A stretch of 64,000 bases of DNA. It comes from Massilia sp. GTDB taxonomy: Bacteria; Pseudomonadota; Gammaproteobacteria; Burkholderiales; Burkholderiaceae_D. The notes below the pieces were generated by a model. That model was given only the letters and a program-made list of their open reading frames with translations, was not told the origin of the DNA and searched no databases. The stretch lies in assembly GCA_025359245.1 (NCBI GenBank), contig JANYGW010000072.1, positions 62,001 through 126,000 on the forward strand, given 5' to 3'. Every line of letters starts with the position of its first letter. The stretch's first letter is position 1. Below are positions 48,218 to 57,462 of this stretch, in pieces. Made by a program: the position numbers and the translations under genes.

Positions 48218-48898
48218 ATGGATCTTAAACTGAACAGCATATTGGCCAATACCAGCCTGTACAAGATGCTCGACGCCGGTCAGATTGCCCAGGTCGCCGC
48301 CGGCACCAGCCCCATGCGCATGCGTCCGAACAGCAGCATCGTCAACCAGGGCGACGCCGCCGACGGTGCCTATTGGGTGGTATACGGCCAGGTCAAGGTG
48401 GGCGTCTACAGCAAGCAGGGGGGCGAGAAGACGCTGGCCATCCTGGGCCCGGGCAAGTGCTTCGGCCTGGGCGAGATGCTGCTTGACCAGCCCCACCTGG
48501 CCTTCGTCAAGACCACCGCCGACACCTTGCTGCTGCACACCGGGCGCGATGTGATGCTGGCGGTGGCGCAGCAAAATTTCGATTTCTCGCGCGAGGTGAT
48601 GAGCTGCCTGGGACGCCAGTTCTATGCGCTGATGCGCGACATCGAAGCCTATTCGCACACGGCGCGCCAGCGCCTGGCCGGCTACCTGATGCGCCAGGCG
48701 GCCGGCGCCGACGGCGCCGAGAACGCCAGCGAGATCGCGCTGGTGGCCAACAAGGTGCTGATTGCCTCGCGCTTGTCGCTGGCGCCCGAGACGCTGTCGC
48801 GCCTGTTCCGCGATTTCGCCGCCGAAGGCTTGATCACGATCGCCGGACGGCGCATCCGCATCCTTAACTGGGATGGCCTCACGGCGCTTGTCAAATAG
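48218..48898 (+). CDS. Crp/Fnr-family regulator, DNR-like
   Basis: A 226-residue regulator without the N-terminal cysteine cluster of FNR, so it does not bind [4Fe-4S] in that way. The cyclic-nucleotide fold (NQGDAADGAYWVVYGQVKVG, GPGKCFGLGEMLL) is followed by the helix-turn-helix VLIASRLSLAPETLSRLF, whose E-xx-SR pattern fits TTGAT half-sites as in FNR and the NO sensor DNR. NO or heme sensing is a suggestion only. ATG 48218 has GAGG five bases upstream; an earlier in-frame start at 48179 is possible. Confidence 0.85.
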   Translation: MDLKLNSILANTSLYKMLDAGQIAQVAAGTSPMRMRPNSSIVNQGDAADGAYWVVYGQVKVGVYSKQGGEKTLAILGPGKCFGLGEMLLDQPHLAFVKTTADTLLLHTGRDVMLAVAQQNFDFSREVMSCLGRQFYALMRDIEAYSHTARQRLAGYLMRQAAGADGAENASEIALVANKVLIASRLSLAPETLSRLFRDFAAEGLITIAGRRIRILNWDGLTALVK

Positions 48899-48931
48899 CA
48901 GGCACGCTTGTTGCGGGCGTTCAGGTCGGAT

Positions 48932-48945
48932 TTGATCTGGGTCAA
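48932..48945 (+). promoter_or_regulatory. FNR box upstream of hemN
   Basis: TTGAT-CTGG-GTCAA matches TTGAT-N4-ATCAA in nine of ten positions and is 77 bp before the hemN start. Confidence 0.75.
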
Positions 48946-49022
48946 GGAAATGGCCGCTTGCAGTGCCTACACTTGCGCAAGATCATCCCGCACCGTGCGG
49001 GCATAACAAGGAGTCTCCCATC

Positions 49023-50438
49023 ATGGCGTTGTCCGATATTGCGGTTAAAACCGTTCCTTCCGTCGAATTCGATGGTGAACTGATCCGCAAACTGACCCAG
49101 CAGGGTCCGCGCTACACGTCCTACCCGACCGCCGACCGCTTCAGCGCCGGCTTCAGCTATGGCAACTTCCTGCAGGAGGTGTCCATGCTGCACGGCCAGG
49201 CCGGGCGCGCGCTGTCGCTGTACCTGCACATCCCGTTCTGCCAGGACGTCTGTTACTACTGCGCGTGCAACAAGATCGTCACGCGCGACCGCTCCAAGGC
49301 GGTCACCTACCTGGCCTACCTGAAGCGCGAGATCACGATGCAGGGCAGCCTGTTTGCCGGCATGAACCGGGTCGAGCAGCTGCACCTGGGCGGCGGCACG
49401 CCGACTTATTTCGACGACGACCAGATGGACGAACTGCTGGCCCATCTGCGCCACTGGTTCGATTTCGCGCCCGACGACGTGGGCGAATATTCGATCGAGG
49501 TCGATCCGCGCACGGTCTCGTTCGAGCGCGTGCAGCGCTTGCGCGCGCAGGGCTTCAACCGCATCAGCCTGGGTGTGCAGGACTTCAATCCGGAAGTGCA
49601 GAAAGCGGTCAACCGCATGCAGCCGGAGGCCGAGACGCTGGCCATCATCGACGCCGCGCGGGTGGCCAAGTTCCGCTCGGTCAGCATCGACCTGATCTAC
49701 GGCCTGCCCAAGCAAAGCCGCGTGACGATGGACGAGACGCTGAGCAAGTGCATCAAGGCCGCGCCGGACCGCATCGCGATCTACAACTACGCCCACCTGC
49801 CGCACCTGTTCAAGCCGCAGCGCCGCATCGCGCTCGAGGACATGCCGAGCGGCGAAGAGCGCCTGGCCATGCTGGCCCTGTGCATCGAGCGCCTGACCGG
49901 CGCCGGCTACATCTACATCGGCATGGACCACTTCGCCCGTCCCGATGACGACCTGGCGATCGCCCAGCGCCACGGCCTGTTGCACCGCAACTTCCAGGGC
50001 TATTCGACGCACGCCGACATGGACATGGTGTCGTGCGGCGTGTCGGCCATCAGCAGCGTGGGACGCAGCTACAGCCAGAACGTCAAGCAGCTCGACGCCT
50101 ATTACGCGCTGATCGACAAGAACGAATTGCCGATCGAGCGCGGCATCACGCTGAGCGACGACGATGCGCTGCGGCGCGCCGTGATCCAGATGCTGATGTG
50201 CGATTTCGAGCTGTCGGTGGCGGCGCTCGAAGAGCAGTTCCCGATCGACTTCCACACCTATTTCGCGGCCGAACTCGAACGCCTGGCCGTGCTGGCCGGA
50301 CAGGGCCTGCTGACCATCGAAGACAACTGGCTGACGGTGACGCCGAAGGGGCGCCTGCTGATCCGCAACGTGTGCATGGTGTTCGACCGCTACCTCAATC
50401 CGCAGGCAGAACCGCTGCGCTATTCCAAGACCATATAA
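49023..50438 (+). CDS. hemN: oxygen-independent coproporphyrinogen III oxidase
   Basis: Radical-SAM enzyme making protoporphyrinogen IX without oxygen. The 471 residues have the cluster motif [10 protein letters not shown] (Cys73, 77, 80 with the fourth Cys82), preceded by YLHIPF; then [25 protein letters not shown] and YGLPKQ, and the N-terminal [13 protein letters not shown] typical of true HemN rather than HemW. The ATG has AAGGAG upstream and an FNR box before it. pdxH follows after 11 bp. Confidence 0.96.
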   Translation: MALSDIAVKTVPSVEFDGELIRKLTQQGPRYTSYPTADRFSAGFSYGNFLQEVSMLHGQAGRALSLYLHIPFCQDVCYYCACNKIVTRDRSKAVTYLAYLKREITMQGSLFAGMNRVEQLHLGGGTPTYFDDDQMDELLAHLRHWFDFAPDDVGEYSIEVDPRTVSFERVQRLRAQGFNRISLGVQDFNPEVQKAVNRMQPEAETLAIIDAARVAKFRSVSIDLIYGLPKQSRVTMDETLSKCIKAAPDRIAIYNYAHLPHLFKPQRRIALEDMPSGEERLAMLALCIERLTGAGYIYIGMDHFARPDDDLAIAQRHGLLHRNFQGYSTHADMDMVSCGVSAISSVGRSYSQNVKQLDAYYALIDKNELPIERGITLSDDDALRRAVIQMLMCDFELSVAALEEQFPIDFHTYFAAELERLAVLAGQGLLTIEDNWLTVTPKGRLLIRNVCMVFDRYLNPQAEPLRYSKTI

Positions 50439-50449
50439 GGATAGACCCG

Positions 50450-51085
50450 ATGCCGATCGCCCACCTGCGCACCGAATACCAGCGCTTTTCCCTGCTCGAG
50501 CACGACACCGACGCCGACCCCATGGTCCAGTTCATGCGCTGGTTCGAGCAGGCGCGCGAGGCCGGCCTGGCCGACCCCAATGCGATGACGCTGGCCACCG
50601 TCGGTGCGGACGGGCGCCCGTCGCTGCGGGTGGTGCTGCTCAAGGATGCCGATCCGGCCGGCTTCACCTGGTACACCAACTACCAGAGCCGCAAAGGCCG
50701 CGAGCTGGCCGTGCAGCCGCACGCGGCGCTGCAGTTCTATTGGCCGGCGCTGGAGCGCCAGGTGCAGATCGAAGGCACGGTCGAACGCGTCAGCGCGGCC
50801 GACAGCGACGCCTATTTTGCGATCCGGCCGCTGGCCAGCCGGATCGGGGCGCTGGCGTCGCACCAGAGCGCGCCGATCGGCGGGCGCGCCGAGCTCGAAG
50901 CCCAGTATGCTGCCGCGGCGCTGGCGGCCGGCGACGCGCCGGCGCGGCCCGCGCACTGGGGCGGCCTGCGCCTGCGGCCCGAGCGTATCGAATTCTGGCA
51001 GGGCCGCAGCTCGCGCCTGCACGACCGCATCGCGTACACGCGCGATGCGGGCGGCGCCTGGACGCGCGCGCGCCTGCAGCCGTAG
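50450..51085 (+). CDS. pdxH: pyridoxamine/pyridoxine 5'-phosphate oxidase
   Basis: FMN enzyme producing pyridoxal 5'-phosphate. The 211 residues show [40 protein letters not shown] and the C-terminal signature [24 protein letters not shown]. The reaction normally uses O2, so linkage to hemN behind an FNR box is slightly odd; hemA and aminolevulinate routes need no extra oxygen, but PLP demand may be the link. A perfect GC-rich palindrome (51093-51110) follows. Confidence 0.94.
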   Translation: MPIAHLRTEYQRFSLLEHDTDADPMVQFMRWFEQAREAGLADPNAMTLATVGADGRPSLRVVLLKDADPAGFTWYTNYQSRKGRELAVQPHAALQFYWPALERQVQIEGTVERVSAADSDAYFAIRPLASRIGALASHQSAPIGGRAELEAQYAAAALAAGDAPARPAHWGGLRLRPERIEFWQGRSSRLHDRIAYTRDAGGAWTRARLQP

Positions 51086-51092
51086 CGGCGCC

Positions 51093-51110
51093 GGCGGGCC
51101 ATGGCCCGCC
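51093..51110. terminator. GC-rich palindrome between convergent genes
   Basis: An 18-bp perfect inverted repeat, GGCGGGCCATGGCCCGCC, lies between the pdxH stop and the stop of the stress protein on the other strand. It lacks a T tract on either side, so a terminator function is likely but not certain. Confidence 0.5.
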
Positions 51111-51111
51111 C

Positions 51112-51909
<798 letters not shown>

Positions 51910-52006
51910 GGTGTTTTCCTGGTTTCAATGGACCAGAAAATCGTACGCGGCCAGCATGGCGCCGTCCACCGGCAAGTGCAGCGGCGGCGATATTGTTACG
52001 CCAATT

Positions 52007-52020
52007 TTGATGCACATCAA
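52007..52020. promoter_or_regulatory. perfect FNR box in the divergent stress-gene promoter
   Basis: TTGAT-GCAC-ATCAA is a perfect match to TTGAT-N4-ATCAA, between the divergent UspA-type gene (start 51909) and the small gene at 52139. Confidence 0.85.
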
Positions 52021-52065
52021 AACTGCCGGAAGGGCGACTGCAGCGATGGGCTCCTTCGGCGTTTA

Positions 52066-52079
52066 ATGATCCACATCAA
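52066..52079 (+). promoter_or_regulatory. second FNR box before the small stress operon
   Basis: ATGAT-CCAC-ATCAA matches TTGAT-N4-ATCAA in nine of ten positions, 59 bp before the start at 52139. Two boxes in one gap fit separate control of the two divergent transcripts. Confidence 0.75.
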
Positions 52080-52138
52080 TGAAAATCGACGTTGCCTCGC
52101 GCACACTGGTCGCACCAGTTACAGCGGGAGCCAGCATC

Positions 52139-52393
52139 ATGAGCAATGCGCCATCGACCCCACTTCCCCAGCGCGGAAAACGCCTGCGCTCGTGCCGCGC
52201 AGCGCTGATGAAGCTGGTCCGGCGCCAGCTGACCAGCGCGCGCGCGGGCGGCGACGACGCCTTTCTCGACGACGCCACGCTGGCCCGGCTGCGCCACGAA
52301 GTGGCCGAGCTGGTCGCCATCGAAGCGGCACTGCACCACTTTCAAACAGGCCTGGGCGCCAGTGCCCCGGCCACCGATGTTCACCGTCAATAA
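52139..52393 (+). CDS. small hypothetical protein in FNR-box operon
   Basis: An 84-residue protein with a basic N-terminal half (RGKRLRSCRAALMKLVRRQL) and an acidic helical C-terminal half (FLDDATLARLRHEVAELVAIE). I do not recognise the family. It is followed after ten bases by a UspA gene and preceded by an FNR box, so it is probably induced at low oxygen. ATG 52139 follows GGGAG; an in-frame start at 52079 lies inside the FNR box and is unlikely. Confidence 0.6.
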   Translation: MSNAPSTPLPQRGKRLRSCRAALMKLVRRQLTSARAGGDDAFLDDATLARLRHEVAELVAIEAALHHFQTGLGASAPATDVHRQ

Positions 52394-52403
52394 GGAAAAT
52401 TCC

Positions 52404-52841
52404 ATGTTCAAGCATATCCTGGTACCGACCGATGGCTCGCCCCTGTCCCGCATGGCCATCAAGGCCAGCGTGGCGCTGGCCAAGGAAACCGGCGCCCGCG
52501 TCACCGGCCTGTATGTGATGCCGGCATTCCACGTGCTGAGCTATAACACGGAAATGCTGGAAGACACGGCCGAACAATTCGCCATCGATTCGGTACGCCA
52601 TGCCAATGATTACCTGGCCGTCATCGAAGCGGACGCCAAGGAAGCGGGCGTGCCGTTCGGCGCCATGCGCACCACGTCGGACCACCCGTTCGAGGCGATC
52701 ATCGCGGCCGCGCGCGAGATGGACTGCGACCTGATTTCGATGGCCTCGCACGGACGCAAGGGCGTCAAGGGCTTCCTGCTGGGCAGCGAGACCCAGAAAG
52801 TGCTGTCGCATAGCCAGATTCCGGTGCTGGTGTACCGCTAG
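52404..52841 (+). CDS. universal stress protein, single domain
   Basis: A 145-residue UspA-family protein: FKHILVPTDGSPLSRMAIKA, and the nucleotide-binding ASHGRKGVKGFLLGSETQKV followed by LSHSQIPVLVYR. The G-2x-G-9x-G-S/T pattern predicts ATP binding. It lies second in the FNR-box operon with the small protein. ATG 52404 begins the standard N-terminus, and AAGGAA is upstream. Confidence 0.92.
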   Translation: MFKHILVPTDGSPLSRMAIKASVALAKETGARVTGLYVMPAFHVLSYNTEMLEDTAEQFAIDSVRHANDYLAVIEADAKEAGVPFGAMRTTSDHPFEAIIAAAREMDCDLISMASHGRKGVKGFLLGSETQKVLSHSQIPVLVYR

Positions 52842-53022
52842 CCTCTCTGCGGGATTCATGAACGCTGCTCGCTGTGCCATCGCTGCGCGACGGGCGGCCG
52901 AGCAGACGCTCCGGCAGTTGGCACTTTACGATCTGCTTGTCCGCAAATATCGGTAGGGTTAAACCCGTGCGTCATGTAGGATTGCGCGTCGATCGGCCTG
53001 TCCGATAGCTGCCGGAGTCGCA

Positions 53023-53625
53023 ATGAACCATCAAGCCATATTGAAGCAAGTAGAAAAGGCCATCGGAGCGGCGCCCCGGAAATTCCATTTTTTCGACAGG
53101 CTGACGTGGTTCAAACAGGATTTTCCAGGATGGGACTGGCAGGACGATGACATCCGGCACAGTGTCCACCAGTGGAAGCATGTGTTCGAGCAGGGCAGGC
53201 TGACTTGGGGGCATATCGTCCAGGTCAACCGCTTGATGTTCGAAAAATCCGAGCACAATTGTCCGGGTGAAGTGTTGATCTGGCACGACCGCGCACATCC
53301 GTTTGATGCGGACGCTTTCGCTTTGGCGGCGCACAATTTGTTTGAGTTGAAGGGAACGTCAGAGGAGCTCGTCGACGGTGAAGAGAAGGCTTTTGCGGCG
53401 CAACTGGAGAATGAAAGGGCCAGGGGCTATGGCGCCCGCATTCCCGCCCGCATTGCGCATGGCCTTGACCTGCGCGCCTCGACGATATTCTTTCAGCGGC
53501 GGCACATACCCAATGGCATCATCACCGCTTCCTTGTTTCCGATCCTCTATCTGGAAGAATCGCCCATGGTCGCTGTGATGGTGCCATCCAAGTTCTGGCC
53601 GAAGGAACTGTTGAGGGCGTGGTAA
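53023..53625 (+). CDS. hypothetical protein
   Basis: A 200-residue protein with an aromatic N-terminal half (RKFHFFDRLTWFKQDFPGWDW), WHDRAHPFDADAFALAAHNL in the middle and a hydrophobic C-terminal stretch (GIITASLFPILYLEESPMVAVM). I recognise no family, signal peptide or clear membrane segment. It stands alone between the stress genes and the diguanylate cyclase. The ATG at 53023 is preceded by a GGAG-like sequence. Confidence 0.6.
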   Translation: MNHQAILKQVEKAIGAAPRKFHFFDRLTWFKQDFPGWDWQDDDIRHSVHQWKHVFEQGRLTWGHIVQVNRLMFEKSEHNCPGEVLIWHDRAHPFDADAFALAAHNLFELKGTSEELVDGEEKAFAAQLENERARGYGARIPARIAHGLDLRASTIFFQRRHIPNGIITASLFPILYLEESPMVAVMVPSKFWPKELLRAW

Positions 53626-53659
53626 TTGGCCGGCATTCAGGGATGCCCGCACGCGGACA

Positions 53660-55726
53660 TCAGTGACTTTTGTCGTTCGGCCACACCAGCGCGTCCGGAT
53701 CCGGAAATGAACATACAAGCTGGCACTGCACATCCTCGATGAGCGATTGCAGGTCGGTCGGGATATCCGCCATGTCCGTGTCGGCCGGTCCCGTTTCCTT
53801 GCCGAGCACGCCGACCCAGCCGTTGCGTCCCGACGACTTGGCCACGTACAGCGCCTGGTCGGCCAGGTCGACGATGGTCTCCCAGACCGGCTGCCGGCGC
53901 GCGCCGACCAGCAACGGGTAGGCGGCGAATCCGATGCTGCAGCTGCGCTCAAGCAAGCGCCCCTCGCCCAGGTCGAACGGCGCTGCGGCCACCGCTTCGC
54001 GCAAGCGCTCGGCCATCCACGGTGCCTGCTGGCGGCAGGTCTGGCGCGCCACCAGCAAGAATTCCTCGTCGCCCCAGCGCACCAGTTCGTCGCTTTGCCG
54101 GATCGCCCCGCGCAAGCGCCCGACCGCCTGCGTGAGCACCAGGTCGCCCGCGTTGTGGCCGTAGGTGTCGTTGACGTGCTTGAAGTGGTCCAGGTCGATC
54201 AGGAAGAACACCAGGTCGCGGTTGGGATCGGCGGCGTGCTCCGGATCGTGCGCATGGTGGATGCGGTCGGTCCACGCCATGTACTGGCCCACGTTCTCGC
54301 GGAAGAAACGGCGGTTGTGCAAGCCGGTCAGGGGATCGGTGAGGGCCTGGCTTTGCAGTTTTTCGTTGAGCAGTGCCATCTGGCCTGAACTGCGCCGCAA
54401 CAGCCGGTAGCGCGCCAGGATGGCCGCGGCCAGCGCCAGGCCCAGCAAGGCGCCGATGATGCTGAAGTTGCGCACCAGCGCGCGCTTGTCGTTTTCGGCC
54501 GTGAGCGCCAGGATGGTCTTTTCCTGCTTCTCGGACTGATAGCGGCTTTCCAGTTGCTGCAGTGTCTTGCTGCGCGCATCGTTATGCAACTGGTCGCTCT
54601 GTTCCTTGAAGTTCTTTTGGTACTTCAACGCAGTGCGGTAGTCGCCGGCGAACGCGTATTCGTCCGCCAGGTCGCCCAGCGAACCGGCCGCGGCCACGGT
54701 CGCGCCAGAGCTTTGCATCAGTTGCACGCCTTCGGCCATGACGGCCAGGCCCAGGGCATGTTGTCCGAGACGGTTCAGCGCCATCCCCCGGTTCACCAGC
54801 GCCACGGCGACGCGGGCATGCATGCCCATCTTGCGCGCCAGCGCCAGGCCGCGGTCGGCCGCCTCGAGCGCGCCCTGGTAATCCTGGCGATGAAACAGCG
54901 TGTCCGACAGGTTGATCTCGGCCATCAGCGACACGTTGTGGTTGCCGGTTGCCTGGGCCAGTGCCTGCGCCTGCTTCAGCGTGCCGAGTTCGTCCTCTGG
55001 CAGGTTCAGGTCGCCGTAGATGTTCGACCGGTTCAACAGCAGCGCGGCCTGGCTGTACTGGTCGCCCAGGCTGCCTGCCAGCGCGAACGCCTCCTTGTTG
55101 GCCGCCATCGCCTTGGGCCAGTCCGCGGTGTGCATGTAGTAGTTCGACAGCATGGAGCGCAGCGATTGCTGGCTGACGGGATTCTTGATTTTCTCGGCCA
55201 GGTCCAGCGCCTGGTGCAGGTAGCCGAGGCACTGGATGAAGTCGCCCGAGGCCATTTGCGCCAGGCTCAGCACCCGCATCGCGTCGATCGTGTTCTGGTC
55301 GTCGCCGGCGGCCTGGGCTTCCTTGAGCACGGCCGCGGCCTGCCTGGCTGTGTCGACCGGGCCGCTGAGGTCCATGGTCAGCGCGGCTTGCATCACGCGC
55401 AACTTGCGCAGCGATGGCAGGTCGCGTTGCGCCTTGGCCAGCGCCATGCCGCGCTGAACCGTCTTGAGTGCCAGCGGTACGTTGCCGTTTTGCATTTGCA
55501 GCGTGGCCACCTCGGCGTCGAGCGCCAATTCCAGCGCGCTGTCGGGCGTGGTTGCCAGCAGCGCCAGCGCGGCCTCGCCCTTGGCCAGCGCCTGCGCCAC
55601 CTGAGTCCCGCGCAGGCGCAGCATGTCGGCCTGCAGCGCGCGCGCCTCGGCCAGCGGATTGCCGGCCGCCGTGGCGTTTGCCAGAATCAGGCACAGGCAC
55701 AGGACGCGCGATAGGAAACTCAGCAT
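53660..55726 (-). CDS. TPR-GGDEF putative diguanylate cyclase
   Basis: A 688-residue protein. An N-terminal signal or anchor (residues 1-22) precedes tetratricopeptide-type helical repeats (about 25-390), then a membrane segment (IIGALLGLALAAAILARYRLL, about 410-430) and a GGDEF domain with DPLTGLHNRRFF and DLDHFKHVNDTYGHNAGD. The active loop is RWGDEEF; the second Gly of GGEEF is Asp, so activity is probable but not certain. It resembles periplasmic-sensor cyclases. ATG 55726 was chosen; the codon before it is TTG. Confidence 0.87.
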   Translation of the reverse strand: MLSFLSRVLCLCLILANATAAGNPLAEARALQADMLRLRGTQVAQALAKGEAALALLATTPDSALELALDAEVATLQMQNGNVPLALKTVQRGMALAKAQRDLPSLRKLRVMQAALTMDLSGPVDTARQAAAVLKEAQAAGDDQNTIDAMRVLSLAQMASGDFIQCLGYLHQALDLAEKIKNPVSQQSLRSMLSNYYMHTADWPKAMAANKEAFALAGSLGDQYSQAALLLNRSNIYGDLNLPEDELGTLKQAQALAQATGNHNVSLMAEINLSDTLFHRQDYQGALEAADRGLALARKMGMHARVAVALVNRGMALNRLGQHALGLAVMAEGVQLMQSSGATVAAAGSLGDLADEYAFAGDYRTALKYQKNFKEQSDQLHNDARSKTLQQLESRYQSEKQEKTILALTAENDKRALVRNFSIIGALLGLALAAAILARYRLLRRSSGQMALLNEKLQSQALTDPLTGLHNRRFFRENVGQYMAWTDRIHHAHDPEHAADPNRDLVFFLIDLDHFKHVNDTYGHNAGDLVLTQAVGRLRGAIRQSDELVRWGDEEFLLVARQTCRQQAPWMAERLREAVAAAPFDLGEGRLLERSCSIGFAAYPLLVGARRQPVWETIVDLADQALYVAKSSGRNGWVGVLGKETGPADTDMADIPTDLQSLIEDVQCQLVCSFPDPDALVWPNDKSH

Positions 55727-55971
55727 CAAAGGCGGCTCCAGGGCATCGAAGTATTGAATGGGAAATAAGAATTCCCTTCAGTTAATTATCGTCGTGAAGA
55801 CAGGGCGTGTCAAACGCCGGCCGGGTCTGCGGCGGTGCCATGGACGGCGCGTTGTCAGTGGCCGCGGGTGGCACGAGAAAAGTAACCATTTTGTATGCCA
55901 TTGTTCGATCACGCACATACGCAAACTCGGCAATATCGGACGATGTGGACTTTCACGCACAGGAGACCACG

Positions 55972-56430
55972 ATGGCCCATACCCCACCCGACGCGATTGC
56001 CATGCTGATCGCCGACCACAAGAAAGTAACGTCGCTGTTCCACCAGTTTGAAACGCTGAGCGACCGCTCGAAGGTCAGCAAGAAGAACCTGGCCGACCAG
56101 ATTTGCCACGAGCTGAGTGTCCACATGCAGATCGAAGAACAGATTTTTTATCCCGCGGTACGCCGGCCCGTCAAGGACAACCACCTGATGGACGAAGCCG
56201 TGGTCGAACATGCCAGCGCCAAAGAACTGATGGCGCAAATCACGGACATGGACCCCGGCGACGACCTGTACGACGCGAAAGTGAAGGTCCTGTCCGAGCA
56301 GATCGCGCACCCCGTGGGCGAAGAGGAGGACGATCTGTTTCCCGCAGTGCGCGCAGCCAAGGTCGACCTGAGAGCGCTCGGGGCCCAGATGGCCGACCTG
56401 AAGGCGCAGCTGGTTGCCGCCACGTCCTGA
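55972..56430 (+). CDS. hemerythrin-domain protein
   Basis: A 152-residue four-helix protein with the metal-binding pattern of HHE hemerythrins: IADHKKVTSLFHQFE, ICHELSVHMQIEEQIFYP, EAVVEHASAKELM and HPVGEEEDDLFPAV. It probably holds a di-iron site and binds O2, NO or peroxide, or stores iron. ATG 55972 follows AGGAG. An in-frame upstream extension is not supported. It fits the low-oxygen and stress theme of the region. Confidence 0.85.
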   Translation: MAHTPPDAIAMLIADHKKVTSLFHQFETLSDRSKVSKKNLADQICHELSVHMQIEEQIFYPAVRRPVKDNHLMDEAVVEHASAKELMAQITDMDPGDDLYDAKVKVLSEQIAHPVGEEEDDLFPAVRAAKVDLRALGAQMADLKAQLVAATS

Positions 56431-56475
56431 ACTTGCGCAGCGCCGTTTCTCATCGACTTATAGGAGAGGATCATC

Positions 56476-57363
56476 ATGCAAACACAAGCAATACCAGGGC
56501 AGGCACGGGTTGCCGAACTCCACGATGACGCCCACGCGTCCGGCGTCTCCTGGGCTGCCGTCTTCGCCGGCGCCGCTGCTGCCGCGGCGCTCTCCTTCAT
56601 ACTGCTGATCCTGGGCGCCGGCCTGGGTCTGTCGTCGCTGTCGCCCTATGCCTACCATGCGGCGCCGATGACTGCGAGCACCATCGGCTGGATCGCACTG
56701 GTGCAGCTGGCCGCATCCGGCCTGGGCGGCTATATGGCAGGCAGGCTGCGCACCAGGTGGCCGCATGTGCATGGCGACGAAGTGCACTTTCGCGATACCG
56801 CGCACGGCCTGCTGGCTTGGGCGGTGGCCACGCTGGTCACGGTTGCCTTGCTGGCCGGCGGCATCAAGGCGGCGCTGGGCGGCAGTATCGATGCGGGCGC
56901 CGCCGCTGCCTCGGTGGCGGCGCCAGCGCTGGCTGCAGAGGGCAAGCCGGAAAATCGGACGGGCTATTTTTCCGACGTGCTGCTGCGCTCCGCCACAGGC
57001 GAGGCAAGCAGCGACGCGCAACGCGGCGAAATCAACCGGATCATTGTCTCCAGCCTGGCCGACGGCAAGCTGCCGGTCGATGACCGCGTCTACCTGGCGC
57101 AGTTGGTCGGCAAGCGCGCGGGCCTGAACCAGGCCGAAGCCGAACGGCGCGTCGACGAGACCTATGCGCGTGCTGCCAGGACCGCTTCCGACGCGAAAGC
57201 GAAAGCGCTGCAACTGGCTGATGACGCCCGCAAAATGGCGGCCCATTCTGCGCTGTGGATGTTCGTCGCGCTGCTGTTCGGCGCTTTCTGCGCCAGCCTG
57301 GCCGCGACCTTCGGCGGGCGTCAGCGCGACGACATCCGCATGCAGCTGCGTTCAACCAAATAA
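56476..57363 (+). CDS. membrane protein of unknown function
   Basis: A 295-residue protein with three N-terminal membrane segments (about 26-50, 68-90, 113-135), a soluble helical region (about 150-250, with VDETYARAARTASDAKAKAL) and a C-terminal membrane segment (WMFVALLFGAFCASLAATF). It looks like a widespread but uncharacterised family found near stress genes. It is 45 bp after the hemerythrin gene, so an operon is likely, and 19 bp before a tiny membrane protein. Confidence 0.65.
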   Translation: MQTQAIPGQARVAELHDDAHASGVSWAAVFAGAAAAAALSFILLILGAGLGLSSLSPYAYHAAPMTASTIGWIALVQLAASGLGGYMAGRLRTRWPHVHGDEVHFRDTAHGLLAWAVATLVTVALLAGGIKAALGGSIDAGAAAASVAAPALAAEGKPENRTGYFSDVLLRSATGEASSDAQRGEINRIIVSSLADGKLPVDDRVYLAQLVGKRAGLNQAEAERRVDETYARAARTASDAKAKALQLADDARKMAAHSALWMFVALLFGAFCASLAATFGGRQRDDIRMQLRSTK

Positions 57364-57382
57364 ACTCTCACCGGAGAAAATG

Positions 57383-57457
57383 ATGCGCTCTATCCTACTG
57401 CTGTTGCTGGGAATTCCGATTCCGATCGTGATTCTGATTGCCCTGTTTGTCCATTGA
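57383..57457 (+). CDS. 24-residue hydrophobic membrane peptide
   Basis: ATG 57383 is seven bases after GGAG (57373-57376) and encodes MRSILLLLLGIPIPIVILIA and four more residues. A single membrane helix with a Gly-Ile-Pro-Ile-Pro kink is seen in many short proteobacterial genes of unknown role. ATG 57380 is an alternative that would add one Met. The Nramp-like gene begins directly behind it. Confidence 0.65.
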   Translation: MRSILLLLLGIPIPIVILIALFVH

Positions 57458-57462
57458 TCAGC

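Noticed and set aside
52154-52170. TTCCC-CAGCGC-GGAAA inside the small stress-operon gene
   Set aside because: Single, imperfect, within a coding region and without a sigma-54 element; probably chance.
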